Source: Pyropia yezoensis
Lineage: Eukaryota; Rhodophyta; Bangiophyceae; Bangiales; Bangiaceae
NCBI GenBank assembly: GCA_009829735.1
Contig: CM020618.1
Location: 39,423,030-39,487,029, forward strand
Direction: 5' to 3'
DNA length: 64,000 nucleotides
Below the pieces are notes generated by a model. That model had not been told where the DNA came from, searched no databases, and saw only the letters and a program-made list of their open reading frames with translations. This document shows, piece by piece, positions 38,746-49,028 of the stretch. Every line of letters begins with the position of its first letter. Position 1 is the first letter of the stretch. Position numbers and translations under genes: made by a program.

Positions 38746-41700
38746 TTGTTCAAGGGGACCTTGCTCGTCCTGCTTAAGGAAAACCTCAAGATTAATGCTC
38801 GTATGCGTGTAGGGGATAGCCTCCCCCAAGCTGTTACGCCGGTGGTCGACACGGGAGCCGGACCAAGCGTCATCACTGAGAACCTGTTACCTCCGGGCTG
38901 GCGTCGACATGCCTGGAGAGCGCCTACCAAGACCCGGATTGTAGACGCATCAGGTCAAACCCTACGACCGCTTGGCCGTCTTCCCGTCGCCATCTATGTC
39001 AACAATGAACCAATGCTTTTTCCCTTTCTAGTAGTCAAGACCTTATCAGTCCCCCTCATCCTAGGCTGGGACTTCCAGAAGCAGCATGTCAAGAGCATCC
39101 TACCCGGAGAAGGAAAGGTACAGTTCAACCATGGGTTTGTGTCACCAGTGCTGGAGCACCTGGACACCAAGGTTCGTGTGGCCAAGAACCAGAAGGAACG
39201 CATCCCACCCTCTACCTTGACCCTCATCAAACCGGTGCTCCTACCTCCTCGCTCGGAGACCAAGGTTCAAGTCACGACCCGGACTGCAGGTCAATGCCTG
39301 ATCTACGGACGCAAGGAATTTCTGGCGAAACACCGATTATACCTAGCCCACGGACATCACAAGAAGGTGGAGAGGCACACCCCGTTCTCGGTGCTGATCG
39401 TCAACGTGAGCCGGAAGCCAATAACCCTCGCCAAGGGCACTCGAGTTGGTACAGCAGAGCCTTACCGGGGGTCCGCCCGCGCTATGAGCAAGGAAGACCT
39501 CTTCAACCTGCAACAAGAGCTGGCATCCAACTTGACGGCCTTAGACGTATCTCCGGAACAAGAGCAGGCTGGCCGTACTACTCCGAAGCCCGAACAAGCA
39601 CCGCCCGGGATGCCGAAGGTCAACCAAGAAAACGTCCCTCCCGACTTGAAGGAGGCACTGGAGAAGCTTCTCCAGGAATATCGGCACCTGTGGTCCGGAG
39701 AGCTGGGCAAGATGGACGCCACCCTACACCGGATTCAACTCAAGCCAGATGCCAAACCAGTGCACATGCACCCATACCGGGCTGGACCTCATCGCCGGGA
39801 TGAGATTGAGAAGCAGGTTAACAAGATGCTCAAGATGGATGTTATCGAGCCGTCTGATGGCGAGTGGGCTTTCCCGGTGGTAGTCGTCCCGAAACCTGGC
39901 GGTCACATCCGTTTCTGCGTTGACTACAGACGCCTGAACGAGATGACAGTCAAGGATGTATACCCGATACCCCGGATGGATGATTGCCTCGACTTTCTTG
40001 GTGATGCCACCCTCTTCTCGACGCTGGATTGTAATGCCGGTTACTGGCAGATCCCTCTGGCTGACGAGGACAAGGACAAGACTACCTTCACGTGCCACAT
40101 GGGACTGTTCCGGTGCAAGCGTCTCCCTTTTGGTCTCACTAATGCTCCGGCAACCTTCCAGAGAGCCATCGACATCATCCTGTCGGGGCTAAGGTGGAGA
40201 ACATGTTTGGTCTACCTGGACGACATCATTGTTTTCTCCAAGACCCCAGCGGAACACCTGGAGCACCTTCGAGAGGTCCTGGCCCTCCTGTCCAAGGCTG
40301 GAGTTACCCTCAAGGCCGAGAAGTGCCACCTGTTTGAGACTGAGGTGGAGTACCTGGGGCACGTGCTGAGTCCGGGGGAGCTCCGAGTCAATGAGAAGAA
40401 CATCAAGGCCCTCCGGCATGCACGGCAACCTAAAACCCAGACGGAACTCAAGAGCTTCCTGGGTATGTGCAACGTCTACCGCCGGTTCGTACGAGACTAC
40501 GCTCTGATTGCCCGGCCCTTGACCAAGCTTACTAGCAAGAAGCTTCCAGCACAACTCCCGGTGTTCGACGAGAAGCAGACAGCAGCCTTCGAAGAGCTCA
40601 AGAAGCGCCTGACCACCACTCCAGTACTGGCGTTACCCAAGCGGGAGGGTCAGTTTGTTCTGGAGACTGACGCCTGTGGCGTCCAGGTGGGGTGCTCACT
40701 ACTCCAGCAGCAACCTGATGGGCACTTCCTCCCGATAGGCTACTACAGTCGCGTCTTGACTCCAGCCGAGAAGAACTATTCGACGACCGAGCGCGAGTGC
40801 TTGGCGGTCGTCTGGGCTTGCTTCCTGTTACGTCCATATCTTGAAGGACAAGAGTTCCTCATCCGGACGGACCACGCCAGTCTAAGGTGGCTGCTATGCA
40901 TGGACAGCAGTCAAGGAAGGGTCGCCCGGTGGCGCCTACGCCTTTCGGAGTTCAAGTACAAGGTGTGCACCAGAGCAGGGAGGGAGCACCACTGCGCCGA
41001 CACCATGTCCCGGCTGGAGACTCCTGCAGCCGATACCGGTCCTATCCCGGAGGAAATACCTTGCTTCATCCTCCCGAATGTCGGACGTGGCTGGCACGCT
41101 CCCCTGTACGAGACACCTGACGCTCATCAACCGGTAACCATTCACCGGATGCTGGAGGCACAATTGACGGACCCTCAATGCTTGGAGCTTCGCCACCAAA
41201 TGGACCTGAACCGGAACAGTCGCTTCTCCGAGTCTACAGACGGACTCCTGGTACGGGTGTCACCCTTCGATGGGGCAACTCAAGTCTACGTACCCCGGAG
41301 CCTACGGACTGACATCCTACGCCTGGAGCACTCGTCTCCCCAGGCCGGGCATCCTGGTATCAATCGGATGTATGCTTCCATGAGACGACATTATTACTGG
41401 GAAACCATGGCCAGTGACGTCCATAAGTGCCTGGAGGCTTGTATTTCTTGTGCAAGGAACCGGTTGTCCCAGAGGAAGAAGACTTCTAAGCTACGCCTAT
41501 TCCCTGCGGCGGAGCCCTTTGCAAGCTTAAGCATGGACATCCTGGGGCCCCTACCTGAGACCTCCAGTGGCAACATATACCTGCTCATCATTTGTGACCG
41601 GTTCTCCAAGTTCACTCGAGCAATCCCGTTGAGAACCATCACGGCTCTGGATGTCACGTCGGCCTTCTGCGAGTACTGGATAGCTGCCTACGGCCCTCCA

Positions 41701-42705
41701 GACTCCGTCTTAACCGACAACGGTCCCCAGTTTGCATCCCTGTTCTTCCAAGGAGTCTGTGACCTGATGGGCATCAAGAACTTGTACACCACGACGTACC
41801 ACCCTCAAACGAACGGCCAGGTGGAACGATTCAACCGGACCCTAGTGGACATGCTACGGCACTACGTGGAGGAGCACCAAGAAGACTGGGACGAGCTCCT
41901 GGCTGTCCTCACTCTAGCCTACAACTCCCGAGTTCACCGGACAACGGGAGTCGCTCCACTCGACTTTGTCACCCCAAGGCGGCTGACCAACTTCTCCCTG
42001 GAAAGAATACCGGATGGTCTCCAGCCTGCACTGAAGTCAGGTCCCAAGGCAAAGGATGAGTTCCTGGAACAACTAAAGCTCCTGCTCCCAAGAGTCAAGG
42101 AGTCAATTTCAAAGACCCAGGAGCGATACAAGCGGGACTATGACAAGGGTGTCCGGGAAAAGAACAAGGAACTGGGTGGTGGCGACTGGGTTTTTGTGGA
42201 CAACCATAGCAAGACCCGGGGGAAGCTGGACTCTAAGACGGATGGACCTTATGAGATTCTCAATACGGATGGCTGGACCTTCCTTCTAGACGTGGATGGC
42301 TCTCCGTACCGGGTGAGCAGCGACCATGTCACCCGAGCTCCACCGCCAAGCCAACGGGACTTGACCCGGCGTAAGCGGACTGCGATACCCTGGCTATCCC
42401 AAGAAGAAGGTCGGGAATTTGTCTACGTCAAGTTTGTCGACCATGCCTGGAGAGATGGACGCCTGTACCTGCGAGTACGCTGGTTCGGTTTCAACCCGGC
42501 AGATGATACATGGGAACCCTCAAACCGGCTACCCATCGCGGACGTCTGTGCCTACACGCGACGGAACGGGATTGAGGGCACTCCCGTGGCCAGAGCCGGC
42601 AAGATTCTGGAGTCGGACACGGAGGAGGACCAAGACGACGGGGCCAACCAAGACCCTCGGGACGAGACGAGCTCACCCGCAACGGATGCGGAACAAGAGG
42701 ATTGA
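38746..42705 (+). CDS. Ty3/gypsy pol with C-terminal chromodomain
   Basis: 1319 codons, intact. Protease VVDTGAGPSVIT (near residue 35); reverse transcriptase with VDYRRLNEMT, LPFGLTNAPATFQRAI and YLDD; RNase H with LETDACGVQVGCSLL and TERECLAVVWA; integrase with the HHCC region and DD35E residues in LSMDILGPLP, VLTDNGPQFA and NGQVERFNRT; then GPY/F-like KTDGPYEIL; and a terminal chromodomain, LYLRVRWFGFNPADDTWEPS, placing it among chromoviruses. It starts without an ATG, about 130 bp after the gag stop, so expression needs frameshifting or an internal start. It differs strongly from the minus-strand element at 28-36 kb and so is a separate family. Confidence 0.93.
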   Translation: MFKGTLLVLLKENLKINARMRVGDSLPQAVTPVVDTGAGPSVITENLLPPGWRRHAWRAPTKTRIVDASGQTLRPLGRLPVAIYVNNEPMLFPFLVVKTLSVPLILGWDFQKQHVKSILPGEGKVQFNHGFVSPVLEHLDTKVRVAKNQKERIPPSTLTLIKPVLLPPRSETKVQVTTRTAGQCLIYGRKEFLAKHRLYLAHGHHKKVERHTPFSVLIVNVSRKPITLAKGTRVGTAEPYRGSARAMSKEDLFNLQQELASNLTALDVSPEQEQAGRTTPKPEQAPPGMPKVNQENVPPDLKEALEKLLQEYRHLWSGELGKMDATLHRIQLKPDAKPVHMHPYRAGPHRRDEIEKQVNKMLKMDVIEPSDGEWAFPVVVVPKPGGHIRFCVDYRRLNEMTVKDVYPIPRMDDCLDFLGDATLFSTLDCNAGYWQIPLADEDKDKTTFTCHMGLFRCKRLPFGLTNAPATFQRAIDIILSGLRWRTCLVYLDDIIVFSKTPAEHLEHLREVLALLSKAGVTLKAEKCHLFETEVEYLGHVLSPGELRVNEKNIKALRHARQPKTQTELKSFLGMCNVYRRFVRDYALIARPLTKLTSKKLPAQLPVFDEKQTAAFEELKKRLTTTPVLALPKREGQFVLETDACGVQVGCSLLQQQPDGHFLPIGYYSRVLTPAEKNYSTTERECLAVVWACFLLRPYLEGQEFLIRTDHASLRWLLCMDSSQGRVARWRLRLSEFKYKVCTRAGREHHCADTMSRLETPAADTGPIPEEIPCFILPNVGRGWHAPLYETPDAHQPVTIHRMLEAQLTDPQCLELRHQMDLNRNSRFSESTDGLLVRVSPFDGATQVYVPRSLRTDILRLEHSSPQAGHPGINRMYASMRRHYYWETMASDVHKCLEACISCARNRLSQRKKTSKLRLFPAAEPFASLSMDILGPLPETSSGNIYLLIICDRFSKFTRAIPLRTITALDVTSAFCEYWIAAYGPPDSVLTDNGPQFASLFFQGVCDLMGIKNLYTTTYHPQTNGQVERFNRTLVDMLRHYVEEHQEDWDELLAVLTLAYNSRVHRTTGVAPLDFVTPRRLTNFSLERIPDGLQPALKSGPKAKDEFLEQLKLLLPRVKESISKTQERYKRDYDKGVREKNKELGGGDWVFVDNHSKTRGKLDSKTDGPYEILNTDGWTFLLDVDGSPYRVSSDHVTRAPPPSQRDLTRRKRTAIPWLSQEEGREFVYVKFVDHAWRDGRLYLRVRWFGFNPADDTWEPSNRLPIADVCAYTRRNGIEGTPVARAGKILESDTEEDQDDGANQDPRDETSSPATDAEQED

Positions 42706-42850
42706 GAAGAAGGGAACGGGTATATCAAGGAGAACACGCAATGCAAGCATGGAACAATCAAGGAAACCAAGCACCCGCTCGAGCAACCCTTCTCTCCGCC
42801 TCTTCCCTCCTCGCTTCAACCAAGACCCTCACCCTCCTTGCCTCCAACTA

Positions 42851-44968
42851 CTACTCTCGGCGCGGACGCTGAGCCGAGGGAGTGTCCTCCGGCGCTGCCC
42901 CCGCGGTACGACGAGAACCGGAGGAAGACGGGATGACGTAGTGCGGTGGACGCGGCGCATCCCGGTATGACGCCATCGGAGTAGTACCAGTAGTTGCCGG
43001 TGGCTCCCGCTCATCCAGATATGTCCGTCGGCGCCGCTGGAAGCCCGTGAAGGTCTCTGACCACTGCTGGGCCAGGCCATGCCGCGTCAAAGTCGCCAGA
43101 AGTTCGCCAACCACCGGGTTGTTCGACATCTGGCCGCTGTCCGCGCAAGCAAACACCCGGTCGACCACGTCGTTCAAGACGCTGGCGTAAGTACCCAGCA
43201 CCAGAGAGGACCCGACGCCTTCAACCTGCACCGGAAGACGACCCAGCTGGTCTTCAATCATGCCGACGTCGTACTGGTCGCATGTTGGACCACCTTGGCT
43301 CAGGTACCAGTCAGGCACCCGGAAGCGGGTAAGGCGCAGAGTCGGCGCCGGAATCTCGAACCGGCCCGAGGATGACACTACCGGACGGTCCACAACGGCC
43401 CCCGAGACCGGAGTACCCAACTCCAGCGGAGGCACAGCGCCGCCGGCGTTGGAAGAAGGCGTCCGGGGTAGAGCGGCCGGAGTAGTCGGCGACCGCACGG
43501 CCACTCCCAGACTCGCCGCAGACAAGCGCGGTGCCGGAGGAGCTTGAAGTACCGGCACAGCAGGAACAGGGCGCGGACGCGCCGGTGACGGTTCAGGCGA
43601 GGCAACCGGGGCGACAGGGGCAACAGGAGGAAGCGGAGCCGCCGCAGACGCCCGACCGACCGCCGCGGCCCATCCCGACTCCCGCACCGGCGGCCCAACT
43701 GGCAGAAGATCAAGGGCGGCCGGAGCAGGAAAGCTACCTAGCTGCGGCCACGCCGGAAGCGGCGTCGCCAGCTGCACCTTAGCCGGAGAAGACTGGTAGA
43801 CCACCTGCGCCCAACCGAAGCCATCCCGACGCGGGCGGTTCTGGTCGGCAATCGCGTTCAAGAAGTTCCGGTCATGCACCGGTACCAGACGCCGGAAGTC
43901 GATCATCGCCTGGAAGAGCTCCTTGTACTCCTCGTCCTCGCTGCACAGGAAGTCGACGGTCAACTTGTCGACAATCCAGACCATCAGGAGGTCGGGGAGA
44001 AACCAAAGCCGGTTGGACACCAAGACCTCGTGAAGCCAGTGGTTGGCCGCCAAGACTGTCATCTCGGACGTGTACATCATGTACGGGATTGAATGGAAGA
44101 AGCCCTTGATCGACGCCTGAGTCAAGGCGTCCAAGAAGTACCAGGTGCAAGGGATGCTGGAAGGAGCAAACCCGACCGGGATCTCGACTTCCTGCTGCTG
44201 CGGGATGACCTTGGGGTAGTATGCCGCCCGGTTAGCCTTGTCCAGCTTCCAGAACTCCTGGTGGTTGCAGCTCACAAGGAAGTCACGCTGACGCCCGCGT
44301 CGCTCACCCTGCTCCCGTGCCGGCGACAACTTGGAGTATTTCCGGGTCAAGAAAGGCGGCTCCAGAGCGACCATGCTCGGACGGGGGTCGCAGTTCAAGC
44401 TCCCCGACCCCTTGAGCGCCTCGTCCCAGACCTTGAGCGCCCGGTGGACGTACCCTTCCTCCTCCGGCCACCGGAGAACGGACGCGGACACGCGACGCTC
44501 GGTCAAGGGTAGATCCAGTACCAGCGCGAAGGGGAGATCCTCCAGACGAGCAACCCAAGAGGAACCCGAGAAGCTCTGGGAGCGGTCTTGTGCCAGGCGC
44601 ATCTGGTCCGCCGTGTGAAGACGTGCCTTGTCCATCTCGGTCAAGACCCCGCGCTGGAGTTCCTTGCGCCAGAGGTCCATGCAATCCTGCTGGCACTGGG
44701 CCGCGCCGGCGTTGCCGACCACCGTGGAGTAACGCCGGGCCGCCAGAGGGTCCTGCCCAAGAAGCATCTCCGGGAGACCCTCCGGGGGGGCCTCGACCGG
44801 GTGCATCGCGGAAGCCGGGGGAACTCGATCCGTCCCCGCCGTGGCGACCGGCGCCGGCACCGACATCCGAGGAACCGGAGGCAGGAGAGGGGCACGACGA
44901 CCCGAGTTCTCCTCCGCAACACTCGCCGCCGGAACCACGGGCCCAGCTTGGATCTCGGAACTGGACAT
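42851..44968 (-). CDS. 705-residue protein of unknown function, convergent to pol
   Basis: Long minus-strand frame from an ATG at 44968 to TAG at 42851, starting 184 bp inside the right arm of the inverted repeat. Residues about 80-400 look globular, with motifs such as LWRKELQRGVLTEMDKARL, HQEFWKLDKANRAAYYPKVI and FLDALTQASIKGFFHS, and DDE-like or zinc motifs are absent. Residues 440-560 are Pro/Ala-rich. The tail, LVLGTYASVLNDVVDRVFA, is again globular. I do not recognise a family. It may be an antisense accessory frame of the retrotransposon, as known for some plant Ty3/gypsy lineages, or the gag of a second, inverted element. Confidence 0.6.
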   Translation of the reverse strand: MSSSEIQAGPVVPAASVAEENSGRRAPLLPPVPRMSVPAPVATAGTDRVPPASAMHPVEAPPEGLPEMLLGQDPLAARRYSTVVGNAGAAQCQQDCMDLWRKELQRGVLTEMDKARLHTADQMRLAQDRSQSFSGSSWVARLEDLPFALVLDLPLTERRVSASVLRWPEEEGYVHRALKVWDEALKGSGSLNCDPRPSMVALEPPFLTRKYSKLSPAREQGERRGRQRDFLVSCNHQEFWKLDKANRAAYYPKVIPQQQEVEIPVGFAPSSIPCTWYFLDALTQASIKGFFHSIPYMMYTSEMTVLAANHWLHEVLVSNRLWFLPDLLMVWIVDKLTVDFLCSEDEEYKELFQAMIDFRRLVPVHDRNFLNAIADQNRPRRDGFGWAQVVYQSSPAKVQLATPLPAWPQLGSFPAPAALDLLPVGPPVRESGWAAAVGRASAAAPLPPVAPVAPVASPEPSPARPRPVPAVPVLQAPPAPRLSAASLGVAVRSPTTPAALPRTPSSNAGGAVPPLELGTPVSGAVVDRPVVSSSGRFEIPAPTLRLTRFRVPDWYLSQGGPTCDQYDVGMIEDQLGRLPVQVEGVGSSLVLGTYASVLNDVVDRVFACADSGQMSNNPVVGELLATLTRHGLAQQWSETFTGFQRRRRTYLDEREPPATTGTTPMASYRDAPRPPHYVIPSSSGSRRTAGAAPEDTPSAQRPRRE

Positions 44969-45151
44969 ACCGTCCAGACTCCGGGGAACGAGAGGGCCAA
45001 GGTGAAGGAGCGGAGGGGGGGGGCAGAATCGGGGCAGGTGATCGTGACCGGGTGAAGACGCTCGACCTCGGCACCGGTGTGGACGTGCTCGAGGCTGTGC
45101 ACGGTGGCACCTGGTTCGGCCCGAGGACGTGCCGGACTAGGGAGGGAGCTA

Positions 45152-45463
45152 TGTAGCATCCCTGGCCCCGACTTGGCGCCGACCCGGGACTGCAACCAGA
45201 GGGCACCAGGTGCCAGAACACGCCCGCCGTGTGGCGATGGTTGGCGGCCGTGGCCCGTGCCCGGCACTGGGATGCGGTGGACTACGCTATCCACACGCGA
45301 GAGAGGGATTTCTGATGTGTTTTTGCATATTTGTGAGGGACTTGATTTGAGAGAATTTGAGTGTGAGATTAGTGAGTGGGAATAGAATTAGTAGTGATAG
45401 TGGCCCCCGACCTGACGAGGTTAGACTCGGGTCGGGGCCACTCGGGGTTATGGGGGGGGCTAC
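45152..45463 (-). repeat. right arm of the ~305-bp inverted repeat
   Basis: Inverted copy of 37318-37621, starting TGTAGCATCCC at 45152 and ending TATGGGGGGGGCTAC. Relative to the adjacent genes it has the same polarity as the left arm: each arm lies upstream of the frame that points into the interval (gag-pol on plus, the 705-codon frame on minus). Confidence 0.88.
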
Positions 45464-45733
45464 CGGGCCAACGTGCCGGGGTTCCCCCAGATGCACGTTA
45501 AGAGGGACAGCGAGGCGCCCTCGGCCCGCGCCCTCAGGGAAAAAGACAACTGCGCGTTTGCTTTCCTCTTCCCCGTGTGCACTACCGTGCGTATCTGTTT
45601 GCCCTGCAAGCAGGCACGTGAGGCAACAGGCATACCATTCTCGTAGTTCCCCTTTCTGCGTTACCTGTCCCTTTCCCCCGAGGGATATTGACACGTGTCT
45701 GAGAGGATCGAGTTTTATACCACACTGGCGACA

Positions 45734-46108
45734 ATGGCTGCGTTTGGCGCCGAGCCCGCGGTCGCTTCCAGCGCGTGCGTTGCTGGTGCTGATGCCGGCG
45801 CGACTGCTAGTGAGGCGGCTCGCGTGGGCGACTGCGAGGACGAGGATGAGGACGGCGGCATTGTCGTGGCTGGGGCGCCTGAGCCGATCGCCGCCAGCTC
45901 GACCCCGGCCAACAAAGCACGCGGCGCCAAGTCAATGGCGACTAAGGCGGCGCTGGCAGATGCGGCGTTACGCGCCGCCGCAACGATTGACCTGACCTTC
46001 CCGCCCACCATGGGCGGGCACGCAAGCGGCGCAGGTGCAGGGGTCGCTGATGACGACTGGGAAAGCGGCAGCACTGCTGAACGTGGAAACGAAAAGGACA
46101 AGCTGTGA
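45734..46108 (+). CDS. small acidic Ala-rich hypothetical protein
   Basis: 124 codons from ATG 45734; the frame is also open upstream to 45695. Features are an acidic block (DCEDEDEDGG), Ala-rich helices (KAALADAALRAAATIDL) and a Gly/Asp tail. A GTGAGG at the stop could be a splice donor, with basic sequence (HRENEKKWRRM) in another frame about 30 bp later. No family recognised. It might be the accessory gene of the Harbinger element downstream, but no Myb/SANT signature is visible. Confidence 0.3.
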   Translation: MAAFGAEPAVASSACVAGADAGATASEAARVGDCEDEDEDGGIVVAGAPEPIAASSTPANKARGAKSMATKAALADAALRAAATIDLTFPPTMGGHASGAGAGVADDDWESGSTAERGNEKDKL

Positions 46109-47425
46109 GGACCGGCACAGAGAGAACGAGAAGAAGTGGCGGCGCATGTGCGCCGGCGCGCCGCCCGCTGTACTGCCCGACGGGGCCACGACCATCACCC
46201 ACGCGTATGCCTGCTTGTATGTTTTGCCTTTCTTGTTTGATTGTTTGTACTTGCTGTTGTAGATGGACCCGCGTACGATGTGCACCTGCTGTTGCTGTAC
46301 CAGCGGCACGCCTGTGCCCCTGCTGTATATGAAGCCGCACACACCTGTGAACCTGCATGCTTTTTTTTTTTATCCGAGTTGGTCGCGGGTTTTTTTTTTT
46401 TTCCTACTGGACAACTTTGCCTTCTTGCGCGGCCCACCCAACTCATCATCCCCCCCTTCCTTCCCCCTCTTCCTTCCTATAGTCCCCATCGCCAAGTCGT
46501 ATGTAGCTCTCCTGGCCAACAGCGCTTTCCACGACCACTCTGTAGCCAGCATTACGCGGCCAGACCGTCTCTGACAGAAACGTTGTCCCTTTCGCCGCGC
46601 ACAAACGTCAGGAGTGCGGCCAGCAGGGAGTGGGCGCCAACCCGGGGTGCCGGCCGTGCGCAGGCCGTGCGGCGGGCAGGCAGCGGGGAGTGGGCGCCAC
46701 CACCGGGTGCCGGCCGTGGGAAGGCCGTGCGGTGGCCGGCAGCCGCCGGCCAGGGGGAAGAGGGGCCACGCCGGTGCGCTGGGCGTGGCTTGGATGGCGG
46801 GGGGCAGGCAGCTCGGGGTAGGCGCCACGCCGGGGTGCGGGCCGTTGGGAGACCGTGCGGCGGCCGGCACCGGCCGGCCAGGGGGAGAGGCGCCACGCCG
46901 GTGCGGCGGCCGTGGCACTGACGGAGGTGGGCAGGCAGTGGCCTGCCCGGGAGGAGGGGCGCCAGGACGGCTCCGTAGGTAGCGGCGCAGAGCGACGGTT
47001 GGTGGTGGGAGCGTCGAGACGACAGGGAAAGAAATAGAATGAGGCAAAGTGTACATTGTTTAATCCGACTCCTCCCCCAGCGTATGGCGCTGCGCCCACA
47101 CATGTGCCGTCAATGCCTCACGCAAACGTGCGTGCCCCACGGGGTTGGTGACACGCGCCCAGGCCACTATGGCCCTCATCATGCCCGCGTGGACGGCGTT
47201 CGGGGGCACAGGAAGAGCCACGCCGCTACCAACAGCGAGCCCACCCGCGCCAACCCCGGCACCAGCTCCTCCTGCAACTACGGGGTTGCCCCCACCCCAA
47301 TTCACTACACCATCACCCCCGTCCTCACCGCCGACATCCTCCCCCACATCGTCGCCACTATCACCCCCCCCTCCACCATCACCGCCGTCTGCATCATCGA
47401 CACCAACAGCACCAGCTCCACCTTG
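46109..47425. other. intergenic, homopolymers and minisatellite
   Basis: Two T runs (46361-46371, 46391-46403), the minisatellite below and otherwise only GC-driven frames. Confidence 0.35.
46612..46980. repeat. imperfect GC-rich minisatellite, ~65-bp period
   Basis: Four to five degenerate units share GGGTGCCGGCCGTG, AGGCCGTGCGGCGG and GGGCGCCA/GGCGCCACGCCGG words. It is highly diverged compared with the 22955-23227 array. Confidence 0.65.
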
Positions 47426-48919
47426 TCAAGCGACTCCACCGTCACCAGCGCCGCCGACCGCGGCACTGCCGCCGCTTCCGCCACCGCCGCCACCGCCGCA
47501 GCCACTGCCAACACCGGCACCATCCCCGCCGTCGGCGCCACCGCCATCACCATTCCCGCCGTCGCCAGCGACCCCAGGGTGGACACCCGCACCGAGACCT
47601 GCACCGTCACTGCCACCACCGGGTCCACCGCCCCCGCCGTCTCCGCCACCGCCACCGCCACCGCCACCGCCACCGCCACCGCCACCGCCATCGCCACCGC
47701 CACCGACACCGCCGCATCCACTCCCGTGTGGCGCACCCATTCCCCCTCCCTCACCAAGTTCAGGAAAAGCGCGAGAGACGTACCCTTCTCGACGCAGCTC
47801 GGTCACCATGTTGTGCAAAATGGTTACGGCTTTGGCGGTACATATGAGGGTAGAGACAGAGTAGGCTCGAGCAGGGTGCAAAAGAACGTGGAAGCGGGCG
47901 GTCAGTACAGCAAAGAGACGCTCCACGTCCTTCCGCATGGCCTCTTGCAGACTGTTGAAAGCTTTCTCCTGGGGCGTTTGCGGCATGGCGTGAGGGGCCA
48001 CAAAGATGGAGTAGCGAGGGTAGATGCCATCCACAAGATAATACGGCAGGTTCATCACCTCCCCGTTGACCGTGTAGGTTAATCCCGGCGGGGGCCACTC
48101 CCCCTTGGTGATCTGCACCATGAGGGGGCTGTGCGACAACACGTTCACGTCATTGTTGCTGCCAGGACAGCCGGCAAACAGGTGCCACACCCACAGGTCC
48201 TCGTCGCAGATGGTCTCCAATACAATGTTGGGATGCTTGTGGCGGCCCTTGTACATCCCTGTGAGCGCTGAGGGGCAGTTGGTCCATGCCCAATGGCTGC
48301 AGTCCAGGCTCCCAATGCAGCCAGGCAGGCCGCGCTCGGCATTGCGCGCCAGAATGCGGTTGAGGTCCTCGATCGTAGGGGCGCGCAGGTACACGGCCTG
48401 GTACTTGTGGAGAATGAACGCCACCAGCCGCCGGACAGCCTCGTGGACAGTTGACTTGGAGAGCCGCACATACTCGTCCACTCGATCGGCCGTCTCGCCA
48501 TAGGCGATGACGCGCAAGGCCGCCACAAGCTTCTGGAGGGGGTGGGCCTGTGGGAGGCCCGTGGCGTTGGGGCGCTGCGCCCACCAGTTCAGGTCCTTGA
48601 TGTCTTCGTAAATGCGCATGAACAGGGTGCGCGGTACACGGAAGCGGCGCTCAAAATCAATCTCATCATAGACAGGCGGAGCGCCGCCCAGCCCAAAGTA
48701 GTCACGCCGGATGGTGGCGAGGCCGAGAGCAAAGTCGCGTTTCTTGTTTGGCTTGCGGCCGGGCACAGAACCACGACGCCGCGCCGGGCCCCTTCGGCCA
48801 CGGCGGCGGCGCCACAGGCGTAGCACCGTGAGGTGGTGCTGGAGCAGAAGCACTAAGGCCGCGTCGTCATAGAATGCAGCGTCCCCGTGAAGACTGTGCA
48901 GCGCTCCCGTATGCTCCAT
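47426..48919 (-). CDS. PIF/Harbinger-type transposase (DDE_Tnp_4)
   Basis: Minus-strand frame from ATG 48919. It has the HARBI1-like layout: helix-turn-helix region HPLQKLVAALRVIAYGETAD, LSKSTVHEAVRRL, then the catalytic core GCIGSLDCSHWAWTNCP (first Asp), GMYKGRHKHPNIVLETICDE, LWVWHLFAGCPGSNNDVNVL (second Asp), YYLVDGIYPRYSIFV, and RKDVERLFAVLTARFHVL (Glu). The domain is complete and without stops. The last ~100 codons are almost pure Gly/Ser/Asp from a GCC-type microsatellite on the other strand, so the natural stop may have been lost and the frame extended. PIF/Harbinger normally needs a second Myb-like protein; none is evident. TIRs and a TWA duplication were not found by eye. Confidence 0.85.
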   Translation of the reverse strand: MEHTGALHSLHGDAAFYDDAALVLLLQHHLTVLRLWRRRRGRRGPARRRGSVPGRKPNKKRDFALGLATIRRDYFGLGGAPPVYDEIDFERRFRVPRTLFMRIYEDIKDLNWWAQRPNATGLPQAHPLQKLVAALRVIAYGETADRVDEYVRLSKSTVHEAVRRLVAFILHKYQAVYLRAPTIEDLNRILARNAERGLPGCIGSLDCSHWAWTNCPSALTGMYKGRHKHPNIVLETICDEDLWVWHLFAGCPGSNNDVNVLSHSPLMVQITKGEWPPPGLTYTVNGEVMNLPYYLVDGIYPRYSIFVAPHAMPQTPQEKAFNSLQEAMRKDVERLFAVLTARFHVLLHPARAYSVSTLICTAKAVTILHNMVTELRREGYVSRAFPELGEGGGMGAPHGSGCGGVGGGGDGGGGGGGGGGGGGGGGDGGGGGPGGGSDGAGLGAGVHPGVAGDGGNGDGGGADGGDGAGVGSGCGGGGGGGSGGSAAVGGAGDGGVA

Positions 48920-49028
48920 GCCTGCGACATCACGCAGGCGGGGGGAGCGGGAACGGGCAGGGGTAGCGCACCACAAACACGACCACACACCAGAACAATA
49001 AAGCACAGCGTGAGATGTGGGTGATGCG

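Noticed and set aside
45170-45192. TGGCGCCGACCCGGGACTGC resembling a retroviral primer-binding site
   Set aside because: It lies inside the inverted repeat and not next to an LTR end, and its polarity would place the internal region outside the gag-pol interval.
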